From: an uncultured Pseudomonadota bacterium
GTDB taxonomy: Bacteria; Myxococcota_A; Bradymonadia; Bradymonadales; Bradymonadaceae
Assembly: GCA_913057905.1 (NCBI GenBank)
Contig: CAJXPB010000001.1
Location: 620,001-684,000 of the forward strand
DNA length: 64,000 nt
Direction: 5' to 3'
The position numbers were made by a program, and so were the translations under genes. This document shows, piece by piece, positions 55,287-63,998 of the stretch; the stretch's first letter is position 1, and every line of letters starts with the position of its first letter. The notes beneath the pieces were generated by a model that made no database searches, was not told the origin of the DNA, and saw only the letters and a list, made by a program, of their open reading frames with translations.

Positions 55287-55593
55287 CGACGTCCCGGCCT
55301 TCCCGGTCTCTTGGTGATGACACTGCCAGCGGGCCCAGTCAGACCATGCCCGTATTCAAGGGTGCGCACCCGACCCGATACGTCCAGAACGAAGCCTCGC
55401 TCCGGAATGGGGGTAATCCCTATCAACTTTGTCTGGATTCGTGAAGCCCTGCAACGATTCTGGCCGACGCGTCGACAACAGAGACAGGACCCCTCGTCGA
55501 GTCGACAGGCCCCGGCACGTGAAAATATTATCAGTATGAACTAGGTTCTGTTGCCGACTGAATCCCGACTCTCGATGCTTCGATGGACCGTCC
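55287..55593. other. 307-base divergent intergenic region
   Basis: Between the leftward pseudo-CysM gene and the rightward unknown-protein gene. It holds an AT-rich patch near 55521-55540 (GAAAATATTATCAGTATGAA) and a weak pair TTGCCG-N17-GATGCT at 55551-55579 for the rightward genes. No coding potential or convincing hairpin was seen. Confidence 0.5.
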
Positions 55594-56532
55594 ATGTCTT
55601 CAGATGAACACGATCCCGACGCCGAGTCTCAGCCCGCAGCCGAGCGCTCGTCGACCCGCGAGGAGGAGAGCCCGGCCCAGCGACTGCGCGACACGCTCAC
55701 CGACTTCAAGGTCGAGGTGCAGGAGCGGGTGCGCGATCTGAATCGCGCCAAAAAGGCCCTGGAGCAAATCTGTCGGGAAGATGCTCTCGAAAACCTGGAT
55801 CTGGTCGACAAATATACCGACTGGCTGCGCAAGGCCGATTTGACCCCGATCGAGTGCGACGACCGTCGATCCGCGGCGGTCCAACACCTGGATAGTTATG
55901 TCGAGAAGACGCGACGACGCCGGCGGCTGACGTTTATGCGTGCGCTGCACCGAGAGGCCGACCGCCGGGACATCGAGTTCCAGAAGATCTCGGAGAGCCC
56001 GTTGACGTTGCACGTCGCTCCCTTTGACCTGGAGGCCGATTTCGAAACGACGACGGGCCGGCTGTCGTACGCCCGAAACGTGATCACGGAGGTCGACCTG
56101 GAGGTCGAGCCCATCCTGGAGGCCCATCAGCGCGAGATGACGGCGATGAAGGAACGCACCCTGGAGTCACCTGCGTTTTTTGAAAGGCTGCTGTCGGCCT
56201 ACCGCGTCGCCCTTCAGGCCCACGGCGAGTCCGTCGGAGCCCGCGTCGACCTGGTCGACCTGCTCGCTCCCCTCGCACTGCTGGAGAGCGATCCATCGAC
56301 CTGGCGGACCAACGAACTCGGGGCGATCGGCCGAGACTACCCGCGCCATGTGTTGTCGTACCAACTCGGACGGCTGCGCAGGGACGGTATGCTCGAGCAC
56401 GCCGGCCATCGCATCGACCTGGGGACCGCGACCGGCGGAAGTACCGAGGACAAACGGGATGTCCTCTTTCTTCCGACCGGTCCCGACGGCGGCCAGTACT
56501 ACCTCTCCATTCGATTTACACCCCTGGACTGA
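55594..56532 (+). CDS. Unknown protein, first gene of the ATPase-ATPase-helicase module
   Basis: 312 aa, no recognised domain. The N-terminal 35 residues are acidic and disordered, followed by a long helical region (VEVQERVRDLNRAKKALEQICRE split) that may form a coiled coil, a beta-rich part (LTLHVAPFDLEADFETTTGRL split), and a C-terminal segment resembling a winged helix (YQLGRLRRDGMLEHAGHRIDL split) ending in PTGPDGGQYYLSIRF. It is 21 bases before the first BrxD-like gene and is probably one operon with it. Not obviously TerB-like, so SngA identity is not supported. Confidence 0.6.
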   Translation: MSSDEHDPDAESQPAAERSSTREEESPAQRLRDTLTDFKVEVQERVRDLNRAKKALEQICREDALENLDLVDKYTDWLRKADLTPIECDDRRSAAVQHLDSYVEKTRRRRRLTFMRALHREADRRDIEFQKISESPLTLHVAPFDLEADFETTTGRLSYARNVITEVDLEVEPILEAHQREMTAMKERTLESPAFFERLLSAYRVALQAHGESVGARVDLVDLLAPLALLESDPSTWRTNELGAIGRDYPRHVLSYQLGRLRRDGMLEHAGHRIDLGTATGGSTEDKRDVLFLPTGPDGGQYYLSIRFTPLD

Positions 56533-56553
56533 CACTTTCGACGGGCAACTCCC

Positions 56554-57900
56554 ATGGCGAACACGGCGACCGACATGACCGACGACACCCTCGATCTCTC
56601 CCCCAAGCTGGCCCGCCACATCATCCAGCGACTCGGGGAGGGGGGCCAGCCGCCCGAATACGGCGTGCGGACCATCAACGTCGGAAACGAGAGTTACCTG
56701 GACATCCTTGAGCACGAATACTTCGAGCACCAGCTCAAGATGGGCGCCAGCTTCAAGCTCGTGCAGGGATACTTTGGCGGCGGGAAAACCCACTTTCTGT
56801 ACTGCGTCCGCGAGATGGCCTGGGACCGCGGATTCGCGACCGCAGTCGTCGAACTGTCGCCGTCGGAATGCCCCTACGACGACAGTTTCAAGGTCTATCG
56901 AAACGTGGCCCGGCGCATCTCGGGCAAGCCCAACAATCCGTTGGTCGGGCCAAACTACGGCCTTCCCGATCTATTGCGAAATCTCGTCGACGACCGAGTG
57001 GACGCGTTGATCGACGATCCGGACTCGGGCGTCGATGATCCGGACCAGGCCGAGGAGGCCGTCGAACGCTGGCTCAAGCGCACGGTCGGACGCACGCCCT
57101 GTGAGTCGAACTCCTTTCGGAGCGCCGTCGTGGAGTTCTCTCGTGCCTATCTGACCGACGAGTTCGAAGCCGAACGAAAGCTCGAGGCCTGGCTGCTCGG
57201 AGAACCGATCCCGAAGACCGAAACCAGAGATTTCGGGGTCTACGAACAGATCGACAAGTCCAACGGCTTCACGATGCTGCGGTGTCTGACCCAGATGGTC
57301 GTGGGACTGGGGCTTCCGGGAACCGTCCTGCTGTTCGACGAAGTCGACCGCAACCTCTCGGTCAGTGCCCAGCGCAGCCAGGTCATCGGTGACAACCTTC
57401 GGCAGGTCATCGATCTCTGCGGGCGTCACCAGTTGCCGAACACTCTGTTCATGTACGCCGTCCCCCCGGAGTTTCTGCGCAACATCGTTCCCGACTACCC
57501 AGCCCTGTACCAGCGGCTCAAGAGCCCCGTGTCGCTCAGCGTACGCAGCCCCCAGGCCGTTCTGATCGACCTGGAAGATCTGGATCTGGAACCGGTCGAC
57601 CTCCTCAGCGAGATCGGGGCCAAAATACTGAAAGTCTTCGAGTGTGCGCGCGACGTCGACTTCGACCGGTCTCGCCAGGTCGCAAACGCACGCTCCCTGG
57701 CACGGGCCTGCGTGCACAGTTACTTCGAGGTCAATCACCGGCGTCTGTTCGTCAAAACGTGGGTCGATTTTCTGTTCCGTCAGATGACGGACGGAGAGCG
57801 CGACCTCGGCGATGAAGACGCCGATGACCTGGTCCTCAATGGCTACGAGGCGATCGAAGACGACGATGTCGACAACGAAGACGAGTTCTTTGACTTCTAA
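56554..57900 (+). CDS. BrxD-like ATPase (DUF2791-type P-loop), first of two
   Basis: 448 aa. The head (LDLSPKLARHIIQRLGEGGQPPEYGVRTINVG, split) and FEHQLKMGASFKLVQGYFGGGKTHFL give Walker A GYFGGGKT at 72-79; Walker B is LLFDEVDR near 260. This is the DUF2791/BREX-system ATP-binding family, to which BrxD of type 2 BREX belongs. The C-terminus is an acidic tail (EDADDLVLNGYEAIEDDDVD, split). It sits between the unknown gene and a second, different ATPase. In known systems such ATPases work with Lhr-like helicases. Confidence 0.8.
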   Translation: MANTATDMTDDTLDLSPKLARHIIQRLGEGGQPPEYGVRTINVGNESYLDILEHEYFEHQLKMGASFKLVQGYFGGGKTHFLYCVREMAWDRGFATAVVELSPSECPYDDSFKVYRNVARRISGKPNNPLVGPNYGLPDLLRNLVDDRVDALIDDPDSGVDDPDQAEEAVERWLKRTVGRTPCESNSFRSAVVEFSRAYLTDEFEAERKLEAWLLGEPIPKTETRDFGVYEQIDKSNGFTMLRCLTQMVVGLGLPGTVLLFDEVDRNLSVSAQRSQVIGDNLRQVIDLCGRHQLPNTLFMYAVPPEFLRNIVPDYPALYQRLKSPVSLSVRSPQAVLIDLEDLDLEPVDLLSEIGAKILKVFECARDVDFDRSRQVANARSLARACVHSYFEVNHRRLFVKTWVDFLFRQMTDGERDLGDEDADDLVLNGYEAIEDDDVDNEDEFFDF

Positions 57901-57927
57901 GCACTTCCTCGCACGCCGCGTGCTCTC

Positions 57928-59463
57928 ATGCCCAATTCCACGGTTTACCATCCCGACCACGGACGTGGTGAAATCGTCACGTATCGGCGGGGCGGACGGG
58001 TGGCCATCGTCGACTTCGCGTCCCGGCCCATGCCGACTCACGTCCAGGTGCGGGAACTCGACGTCGATGACGACGGGTCGGCCGCCGATGCGCGCCGCCA
58101 GGCCGTCGACGATCTCCTCGCCGGCGAAACTCGGTTCGAGGGAAGTCGGGCAACCGACGAGTCGAGCCGCGTGCTGGAAGCGATGCGCCTCGGGGTGGTG
58201 CCCGACGAAGGGGTCGACGTCTATACGGTGGGTCGGGATGTCGAAGTCAGCCAGGCCGAAGCCGATTTGGGCCGCACGAAGCGCGAGGGCGGAGCGGTCC
58301 GGGCCTTCCTCGGCGACTACGGCACCGGCAAGACACATCTGTTGCAACTCGCCAGAAAGCGGGCGCTCGATCAGGGCTTCCTGACCGCGCGCGTCGTCCT
58401 CGACCCGAGGGAGACACCACCGAGCCATCCAAAGAGAGTCTTCCGGGAGCTGACCAAGACCCTCGCCTATCCCGACCGTCCCAACGCCGTCGACCCGGGG
58501 CTGGCTCCGCTGATGGAGCAAGCGCTCGAGGATCCGGCCGTCCTCGAGGCCTTCGACGTCGGAGAATCGGGCTCCCAGAAGCAGCGCCTGGACCGGGGAA
58601 TGCATCTCTATTTGACCCCCGCCCTGGCTTACCTTCGAGCCTTCGATGCCGACGAACCCGATGACGTCGTCGGAGACCTGCCCGACGAGCTCGGGCCCGC
58701 CCGAGACTACGTCGAGCGGTCGAGAGGGCTCATCTACGAGTGGCTCGAGGGTCACCAGACGATCTCGAATACCGACCTCGATGCCCGGCTCAAACACGTC
58801 CGTGGCTCGTTTCCCAAGCTGTACAGTCTGATGGACTTTCGGCCCTGGGCCCGGATCTATGGATATCTGCTCAGCGGTCTGGCAACCCTGGCGCGGGCGG
58901 TCGGCTATTCCGGGCTGACGGTGCTCGTCGACGAGGCCGAACGATACGCGCTGCTTTCGAGCGAAAACCGCGACTTCGCCACGTACGTCTTCAAGGCGCT
59001 CAGCTTCGCCGCCGTCGGCAGCTCTCACGTCCCCTTTACCCGTCAGCAACTCGAAGACCTGGGCGGCTGGGGGATCCTCAAAGACCTGCCGCCGCGCTAC
59101 GATCCCAACCCGGGCCTGTATACCGTCTTCGCCATGACGCCCCACGAGGAGGGCCTCGATACCCTCAGACGTGCCATTCGCCCGGGCGATATCTCCGAGC
59201 TGCGCTCCTTCGACCATCGTGATTACGCCGAGCTCGCTGCCAAGGTCTGCGATTTCTACGCCTCGGCCCACCCCGACTGGGAGATGACCGAGTCGATGGT
59301 CACCCGGTCGACGTCTCTGCTCGAGGATTGCCGCGACCGGGGTTGGATCGGCAACCCGCGACAGGCCATGAAGTTTTTGGTCGACTTTCTCGATATTGTC
59401 CGCCACGACCCCGATGCGGTGGAGACGATCGTGCAGGACATCGAACAGTATTCAGCCTTCTAG
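57928..59463 (+). CDS. BrxD-like ATPase (DUF2791-type P-loop), second of two
   Basis: 511 aa. N-terminal 65 residues form a KOW/SH3-like barrel (VYHPDHGRGEIVTYRRGGRVAIVDF, split), as in CarD-type domains, then the ATPase: VRAFLGDYGTGKTHLL with Walker A at 129-136 and Walker B VLVDEAER near 331-338. Residues 300-510 match the rest of DUF2791, with NPRQAMKFLVDFLD near the end. It has only the fold in common with the preceding ATPase, so the pair is not a recent tandem duplication. It lies 27 bases from the previous and 48 from the helicase start. Confidence 0.8.
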   Translation: MPNSTVYHPDHGRGEIVTYRRGGRVAIVDFASRPMPTHVQVRELDVDDDGSAADARRQAVDDLLAGETRFEGSRATDESSRVLEAMRLGVVPDEGVDVYTVGRDVEVSQAEADLGRTKREGGAVRAFLGDYGTGKTHLLQLARKRALDQGFLTARVVLDPRETPPSHPKRVFRELTKTLAYPDRPNAVDPGLAPLMEQALEDPAVLEAFDVGESGSQKQRLDRGMHLYLTPALAYLRAFDADEPDDVVGDLPDELGPARDYVERSRGLIYEWLEGHQTISNTDLDARLKHVRGSFPKLYSLMDFRPWARIYGYLLSGLATLARAVGYSGLTVLVDEAERYALLSSENRDFATYVFKALSFAAVGSSHVPFTRQQLEDLGGWGILKDLPPRYDPNPGLYTVFAMTPHEEGLDTLRRAIRPGDISELRSFDHRDYAELAAKVCDFYASAHPDWEMTESMVTRSTSLLEDCRDRGWIGNPRQAMKFLVDFLDIVRHDPDAVETIVQDIEQYSAF

Positions 59464-59511
59464 ACCCCTGGAACCCACTCGGCCCGGCCGGCTGGCGTGG
59501 GCCTCACATGC

Positions 59512-61578
59512 ATGAGTGATGAATCGACGGTTAGATCTCGGCTCCGGCACACCTGGCACCCATTTTACGGGCGCTTCGGCCGTCTTCGGCCCATCCAACT
59601 GGCAGCCGTCGAGCCGGTCATGGAGGGGCAGAATGTCCTGGTCGGCGCCCCGACGGCCTCGGGGAAAACCGAGGCCCTGGCCGCGCCCCTGATGGAGCGG
59701 CTGATTCGACAACTCGACCGCACGGGGACGACGCGCCAGGAATCGTCGCTGAAGCTGATGTATATCAGCCCCACCCGCGCTCTCTCACGCGATCTGGTGC
59801 GGCGGCTCCGACGACCCGTCCAGGACTGCGGCATGTCTGTGGGGATCAAGACCGGCGACTCTCCGGATCCCGATCTCAAAGGAGATCCGCCGGACGTACT
59901 GGTGACCACCCCGGAGTCGCTCGACTCACTGCTGTGTCGCCATCCCAGAACTCTGCGCGAGTTGAGAGCCCTCGTCGTCGACGAGCTTCACCTGCTCGAC
60001 GGAAATGCCCGGGGCGACCAACTCCAGGCCGATCTGTTGCGCCTCAAGCAGGTGGTCAAGCGCCAGGTGCAACTGTGCGGGGCCTCGGCAACCTTGCCGA
60101 ACGGAGACGAACTCGCGGCGACTTACCTCGGCGAAGAGGCCGCCTTCGTTCACACCGGCGCGCTCGGCGACGGGGATCATCGAGACATCGAAGCGAGTCT
60201 GGTCCGTGCTGAATTTCTGGAGGAGGCCGCTCAGGCGATCGTCAAGATTTTCAGAGAAACGGGAGATCGAAAGCTCCTGGTCTTTGCCAACAACCGACGA
60301 CACGTCGAAGAGCTGACGGCGCTCCTGGCGGACCGGGAGATCCTCAAGGACCGCGTCTACGCTCACCACGGCAGCCTGGCCCGCTCCGAGAGACTTCGGG
60401 CCGAGGAGGGACTGCGCAACGCCCCGGCCGCCGTCTGTGTGGCCACGATGACCCTCGAGGTCGGAATCGATATCGGGGACGTCGACCGGACGGTGCTGGT
60501 GGGCCCACCTCCCGACGTCTCGTCGCTGCTGCAGCGAATCGGCCGTGCCAACCGCCAGGAGCAGACGACCCGGGTGACGTGCCTGCAGGCCGGGAGGTTC
60601 GAGCGCCAGAGGGTCGAGCACCTTCTGGAGTGTGCCGCCCGCGGGGAGTTGTTTGCCGAAACCGTCCCCTTCCGGCCCTCGGTGGTCCCCCAGCAAGCCC
60701 TGTCGCTGATGTTTCAGAATCCGAATCGATGGATCGCCCCCCGGCCCGTCTGGAAACGGCTCCCTCCAGAAGCGCGGGAGTTCATCGACCTCGATGACAT
60801 CCGTCGCATTCTGGATTGCCTGGCCGAAGAGGACTACCTGCACCCGATGGAAAAGGGGCGATACGCTCCGGATACGGAGGCCCTGCACGATCATCGCTAC
60901 GGTCGTTTCCACAGCAACATCCACGACGACAACGAAGTCGAGGTCGTCGACGAACTCACCCAGCAGGTCGTCGGCAAGGTCCGCTTTCGCCGCGAACAGG
61001 AAGAAAAGCTTCACGACGGCGAAGACCTGGCGCTCTCTCTGGGCGGCAAGACTCGAAAGGTCGTCAACTACGTCGATGATCAGCTCATCGTTCGTAGCGA
61101 AGAGGGGCTCGAGAAATCACAATTCATCGGTCGGCTGCCCCCCCGTTATTCCCGCGGGCTCGCCAGGGACTTCGGCCATTACCTGGGGGCCGACCCCAAT
61201 ACGATGTATCTGGAACCGGCCGACGACAACTTTCTGTTCTTTCACTTTCTGGGCACGGTGTGGGGACGGTTGGCCGGGGACCTGCTGCGCGAGAAGGGCA
61301 ACCTGCGAAGCCTCGGCTCCCACAGTGCATTCTACGTGACGGTCGACGAGCCGCCGGTCCCGGGCCTGGGCTTCGACGGCTCCGACGGGCTAACGGAGGC
61401 CCTCGACGACGTTCTGCAGTCGAACCTGTACGAGTACGTGGATCTTCTCGGGTCTGGACCCTTTGCCAAATACGTTCCTCGAACGATCCTGGCCCGATGG
61501 GCCCGCCGTGCCGTCGACATCGACGGGCTCGCCAGCGCCATCGAGCGCGCCGATATCGTCGAAGGTGGGATCCTCTAG
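59512..61578 (+). CDS. Lhr-like DEAD/DEAH helicase (BrxHI/SngC type)
   Basis: 688 aa from ATG 59512 (a GTG at 59497 is possible; neither has a good ribosome site). Superfamily 2 motifs are intact: GAPTASGKTE near 45-53, ISPTRALSRDL, VTTPESLDSLL, VVDELHLLDG near 157, SATLPN, TLEVGIDIGDVDRTV and QRIGRANRQ. The C-terminal 280 residues resemble the Lhr-specific tail. In type 2 BREX a BrxD-type ATPase is paired with helicase BrxHI, and in Shango SngB with SngC; this looks like the same pairing with a second ATPase. It is the last gene of the module. Confidence 0.85.
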   Translation: MSDESTVRSRLRHTWHPFYGRFGRLRPIQLAAVEPVMEGQNVLVGAPTASGKTEALAAPLMERLIRQLDRTGTTRQESSLKLMYISPTRALSRDLVRRLRRPVQDCGMSVGIKTGDSPDPDLKGDPPDVLVTTPESLDSLLCRHPRTLRELRALVVDELHLLDGNARGDQLQADLLRLKQVVKRQVQLCGASATLPNGDELAATYLGEEAAFVHTGALGDGDHRDIEASLVRAEFLEEAAQAIVKIFRETGDRKLLVFANNRRHVEELTALLADREILKDRVYAHHGSLARSERLRAEEGLRNAPAAVCVATMTLEVGIDIGDVDRTVLVGPPPDVSSLLQRIGRANRQEQTTRVTCLQAGRFERQRVEHLLECAARGELFAETVPFRPSVVPQQALSLMFQNPNRWIAPRPVWKRLPPEAREFIDLDDIRRILDCLAEEDYLHPMEKGRYAPDTEALHDHRYGRFHSNIHDDNEVEVVDELTQQVVGKVRFRREQEEKLHDGEDLALSLGGKTRKVVNYVDDQLIVRSEEGLEKSQFIGRLPPRYSRGLARDFGHYLGADPNTMYLEPADDNFLFFHFLGTVWGRLAGDLLREKGNLRSLGSHSAFYVTVDEPPVPGLGFDGSDGLTEALDDVLQSNLYEYVDLLGSGPFAKYVPRTILARWARRAVDIDGLASAIERADIVEGGIL

Positions 61579-61687
61579 ATCCCGGTTTTCGGCTGGCTCG
61601 ATCTCTGTTTGCCAGCCGACCGTTGGATCGGTACGGCGACGCTCCGACGACGGCCCCGTCACTTCGCCCCTCGACCCGGACTCACCT

Positions 61688-62617
61688 GTGGGAGAACTCG
61701 CAGCCGTGGCTGCCTCGGCCGTTTGGGCCGCCGCCAGCCTCATATTCTCGCGCCTGGGACGCTCGATCGGCGCCCTGGCGATGAACCTGCTAAAATGCGC
61801 TATCGCCCTGGTCTTGCTGGCCCTCACGCTGGCCGTATGGGACGGGCGCATCTGGCCGGCCCAGGCCGGCGCATGGTCGATCGGCCTGCTGGGCGTCAGC
61901 GGCGTCGTCGGCCTCACCATCGGCGACACCGCCTTTTTTCAGGCACTCAGCCGGATCGGCGCCGGCCGGACCCTCCTTTTGACGGCCCTGACCCCGGCGA
62001 TCACCGCCGTACTTGCCTGGCCCGAGATCATGGGCTGGGGACTCGGAGAGCCGATCACCGGACGAATGCTCCTCGGGATGACACTGACGATGGGCGGGGT
62101 CGCCTGGGTGATCGCGGAGCGCAATCCCGACGGCGACGCCGACACCTCCGACGATCTGCGGGCGGCAGGCATCACCTGGGCGCTCCTGTCCGCTCTCTGC
62201 CAGGCGCTGGCCAATGTGCTGACCAAGGCGGGAGGGGCCGAAGTCTCGGCCCTGGACATCAGCATCGTTCGGCTCGTCTTCGGTGTGGGCGGACTGGCCG
62301 TCGTCCTCGGAGCCACCTCGCGTCTGGTCGAGACCGTCGAGCCGATGCGCCAGCCTCGCAAGGCGGCCCTCTTGGTCGTCGCGACGTTCATCGGCACGTA
62401 CCTTGGGATCTGGCTGTCGATGGCGGGCCTGCGATACACGGAGTTTACGGGCATCGCCTCGACATTATCGTCGACCAGCCCGATCTTTGTACTTCCCCTG
62501 GCCTATCTCTTCGAGGATGAGTACATCTCGGTGCGTGCCGTGGCCGGGGCGGTCCTCGCGGTCATCGGCATCGGGGTCCTTTCCGTCTCATGGGACGCCC
62601 TGTTTGCCCTGTTCTAA
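61688..62617 (+). CDS. EamA/DMT-family transporter
   Basis: 309 aa from the GTG at 61688, which starts just before the first membrane span (ELAAVAASAVWAAASLIFS); the frame is open upstream but into non-membrane, low-complexity sequence. Ten membrane segments in two EamA repeats, with the usual GDTAFFQALSRIGA and LRYTEFTGIASTL. Likely an exporter of small metabolites in the inner membrane. No ribosome site is clear. It follows the helicase by 109 bases. Confidence 0.82.
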   Translation: MGELAAVAASAVWAAASLIFSRLGRSIGALAMNLLKCAIALVLLALTLAVWDGRIWPAQAGAWSIGLLGVSGVVGLTIGDTAFFQALSRIGAGRTLLLTALTPAITAVLAWPEIMGWGLGEPITGRMLLGMTLTMGGVAWVIAERNPDGDADTSDDLRAAGITWALLSALCQALANVLTKAGGAEVSALDISIVRLVFGVGGLAVVLGATSRLVETVEPMRQPRKAALLVVATFIGTYLGIWLSMAGLRYTEFTGIASTLSSTSPIFVLPLAYLFEDEYISVRAVAGAVLAVIGIGVLSVSWDALFALF

Positions 62618-62642
62618 GCTACGTTTGCACGAGGAGTTGCCC

Positions 62643-63029
62643 ATGCGAGACATCCACATCGAACTCGAAGGCGCCGAATATGCTGCCGATTTCATCACAT
62701 CGGTCAGCGATGTCCTCCCCGACACATGGTCCAGGGACGGAATCCTGGAAGCACAGGTCTCCACCCGCGAAGATGTGCAGTACTGTTTTCGGTACGAACC
62801 CGGGGACGAACGCCCCCGGACTGCCCTGGTACTGGCGGGCCCGGGAGACACCCTCACCGTCGCCGTTGTCGTCCCAATCGACCGGGACGTCGATCTCTCC
62901 GACGATACCTACGATGGGATCGTCGACGACTTCTGGGAGGATGTCCTCGTTCCCGTCCTCGAGAAACATCGAAAAGGCGAAACACCCTACGACCTCGAAG
63001 CCGATCTGGTCGATAGAGACGAGGCCTGA
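62643..63029 (+). CDS. Acidic 128-aa protein of unknown function
   Basis: ATG 62643 has GAGGAG 6 bases upstream, supporting a real start. It is rich in Asp/Glu (DRDVDLSDDTYDGIVDDFWED, split), with a beta-alpha pattern and no signal or membrane segment. I do not recognise a family. It lies 25 bases after the EamA gene, so it is probably co-transcribed with it, and ends one base before the acetyltransferase stop on the other strand. Confidence 0.6.
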   Translation: MRDIHIELEGAEYAADFITSVSDVLPDTWSRDGILEAQVSTREDVQYCFRYEPGDERPRTALVLAGPGDTLTVAVVVPIDRDVDLSDDTYDGIVDDFWEDVLVPVLEKHRKGETPYDLEADLVDRDEA

Positions 63030-63030
63030 A

Positions 63031-63456
63031 TTAACCCCACACCATCCGAACGTGTTCGATGTTTGCCTCGAAAAAGGGGTCGCCGACTCGCTCCCATCCG
63101 AGGGACCGATACCACTCCTCCAGATGAGCCTGGGCGTGGAGCTCGACCGGCCGGTCGCCGACGTAGGTGTGCACCGCCTCCATGAGTTCGGTCCCGAACC
63201 CCTGGCCGCGGTGTGATTCGGCGACGGCAACTCGCCCGACCGACCAGGGTGATTCGGCGACATCGATCCTGGCCGTGCCGACCAGCTCGTCGCCCTCCCA
63301 CATCATCACATGCACACATTCGGGGTCGGCACCATCGACATCGGGCTCCGAGGTGATCCCTTGTCCGACGACGAAGACCTCGCAGCGCAACTGCAGGATC
63401 GCGTAGAGTTCATCGGTGCTCAGTTCGTCGAACGCACGAATCTCAACCTCTGGCAT
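63031..63456 (-). CDS. GNAT acetyltransferase, ElaA-like
   Basis: 141 aa. The head FDELSTDELYAILQLRCEVFVVGQG (split) and VGRVAVAESHRGQGFGTELM, the acetyl-CoA pyrophosphate loop (R/Q-GxG), match the ElaA branch of GNAT proteins; the length fits. The substrate is unknown. It lies 26 bases after the GST gene on the same strand. Confidence 0.88.
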   Translation of the reverse strand: MPEVEIRAFDELSTDELYAILQLRCEVFVVGQGITSEPDVDGADPECVHVMMWEGDELVGTARIDVAESPWSVGRVAVAESHRGQGFGTELMEAVHTYVGDRPVELHAQAHLEEWYRSLGWERVGDPFFEANIEHVRMVWG

Positions 63457-63482
63457 CGGTCCGGGCCTCCGTCAGGGAACTC

Positions 63483-63998
63483 TCAAGACTGCGCGTCGGG
63501 CTGCTGCGAAGGATGGGCCTTCTGGAACGAACGCAGCTCCGAGCAACGGTCCTCGATCTCCAGCAGGACGGGAAATTCCGACATATCCAGATCGAAGCGA
63601 CGCGCATTGTACATCTGCGGTATCAGACAGGCATCCGCGGTGGTCGCTCGGTCCCCGACCGAAAAGTGCCCGCCGAACTGCCTGGCCAGCTTCTGGTAGG
63701 CCAGCAATCCCTGGCGGATCCAGTGGCTACACCACTTGTTTTTGTCGTTCTCGACGCGCTTGAAGGTCGCCGGATTCTGCAGCGGCTGGATGCCGGAATT
63801 GACGATCTCTGCGAGCTGTCGAGCATGGGCCCGGTCGGTCGGCTCGTCGGGCCACACCGACGGATCCGGTTGCGTGTCTTCCAGGTACTCGATGATCGCC
63901 ATCGACTGCCCGATGCGTGTCACTTCGCCGTCCTGCTCGAACTCCAGCAGAGGGACCTGCTCCATCGGGTTCTTTTCTCTGTACCAATCCTGGTGTTG
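63483..63998 (-). CDS. Zeta-class glutathione S-transferase / maleylacetoacetate isomerase-like, N-terminus outside window
   Basis: The frame is open to the right edge, beginning QHQDWYREKNPMEQVPLLEF, which is mid-thioredoxin-domain; so the start lies past 64000. The glutathione-binding QSMAIIEYLED and C-terminal helical domain with DACLIPQMYNARRFDLDM are typical of MaiA, which isomerises maleylacetoacetate in tyrosine breakdown using glutathione. Only 172 residues are visible out of about 215. Confidence 0.85.
   Translation of the reverse strand, partial: QHQDWYREKNPMEQVPLLEFEQDGEVTRIGQSMAIIEYLEDTQPDPSVWPDEPTDRAHARQLAEIVNSGIQPLQNPATFKRVENDKNKWCSHWIRQGLLAYQKLARQFGGHFSVGDRATTADACLIPQMYNARRFDLDMSEFPVLLEIEDRCSELRSFQKAHPSQQPDAQS

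Noticed and set aside
56971..59406. An 811-residue open frame on the minus strand
   Set aside because: It lies antisense to two clear ATPase genes with strong motifs; its translation is low-complexity Val/Gly/Asp sequence with no domain. It is a by-product of high-GC codon bias.
55594..61578. Calling the module a complete type 2 BREX or Shango
   Set aside because: No PglX, PglZ, PglW, PglY or TerB protein is visible; only the ATPase-helicase pairing is shared.
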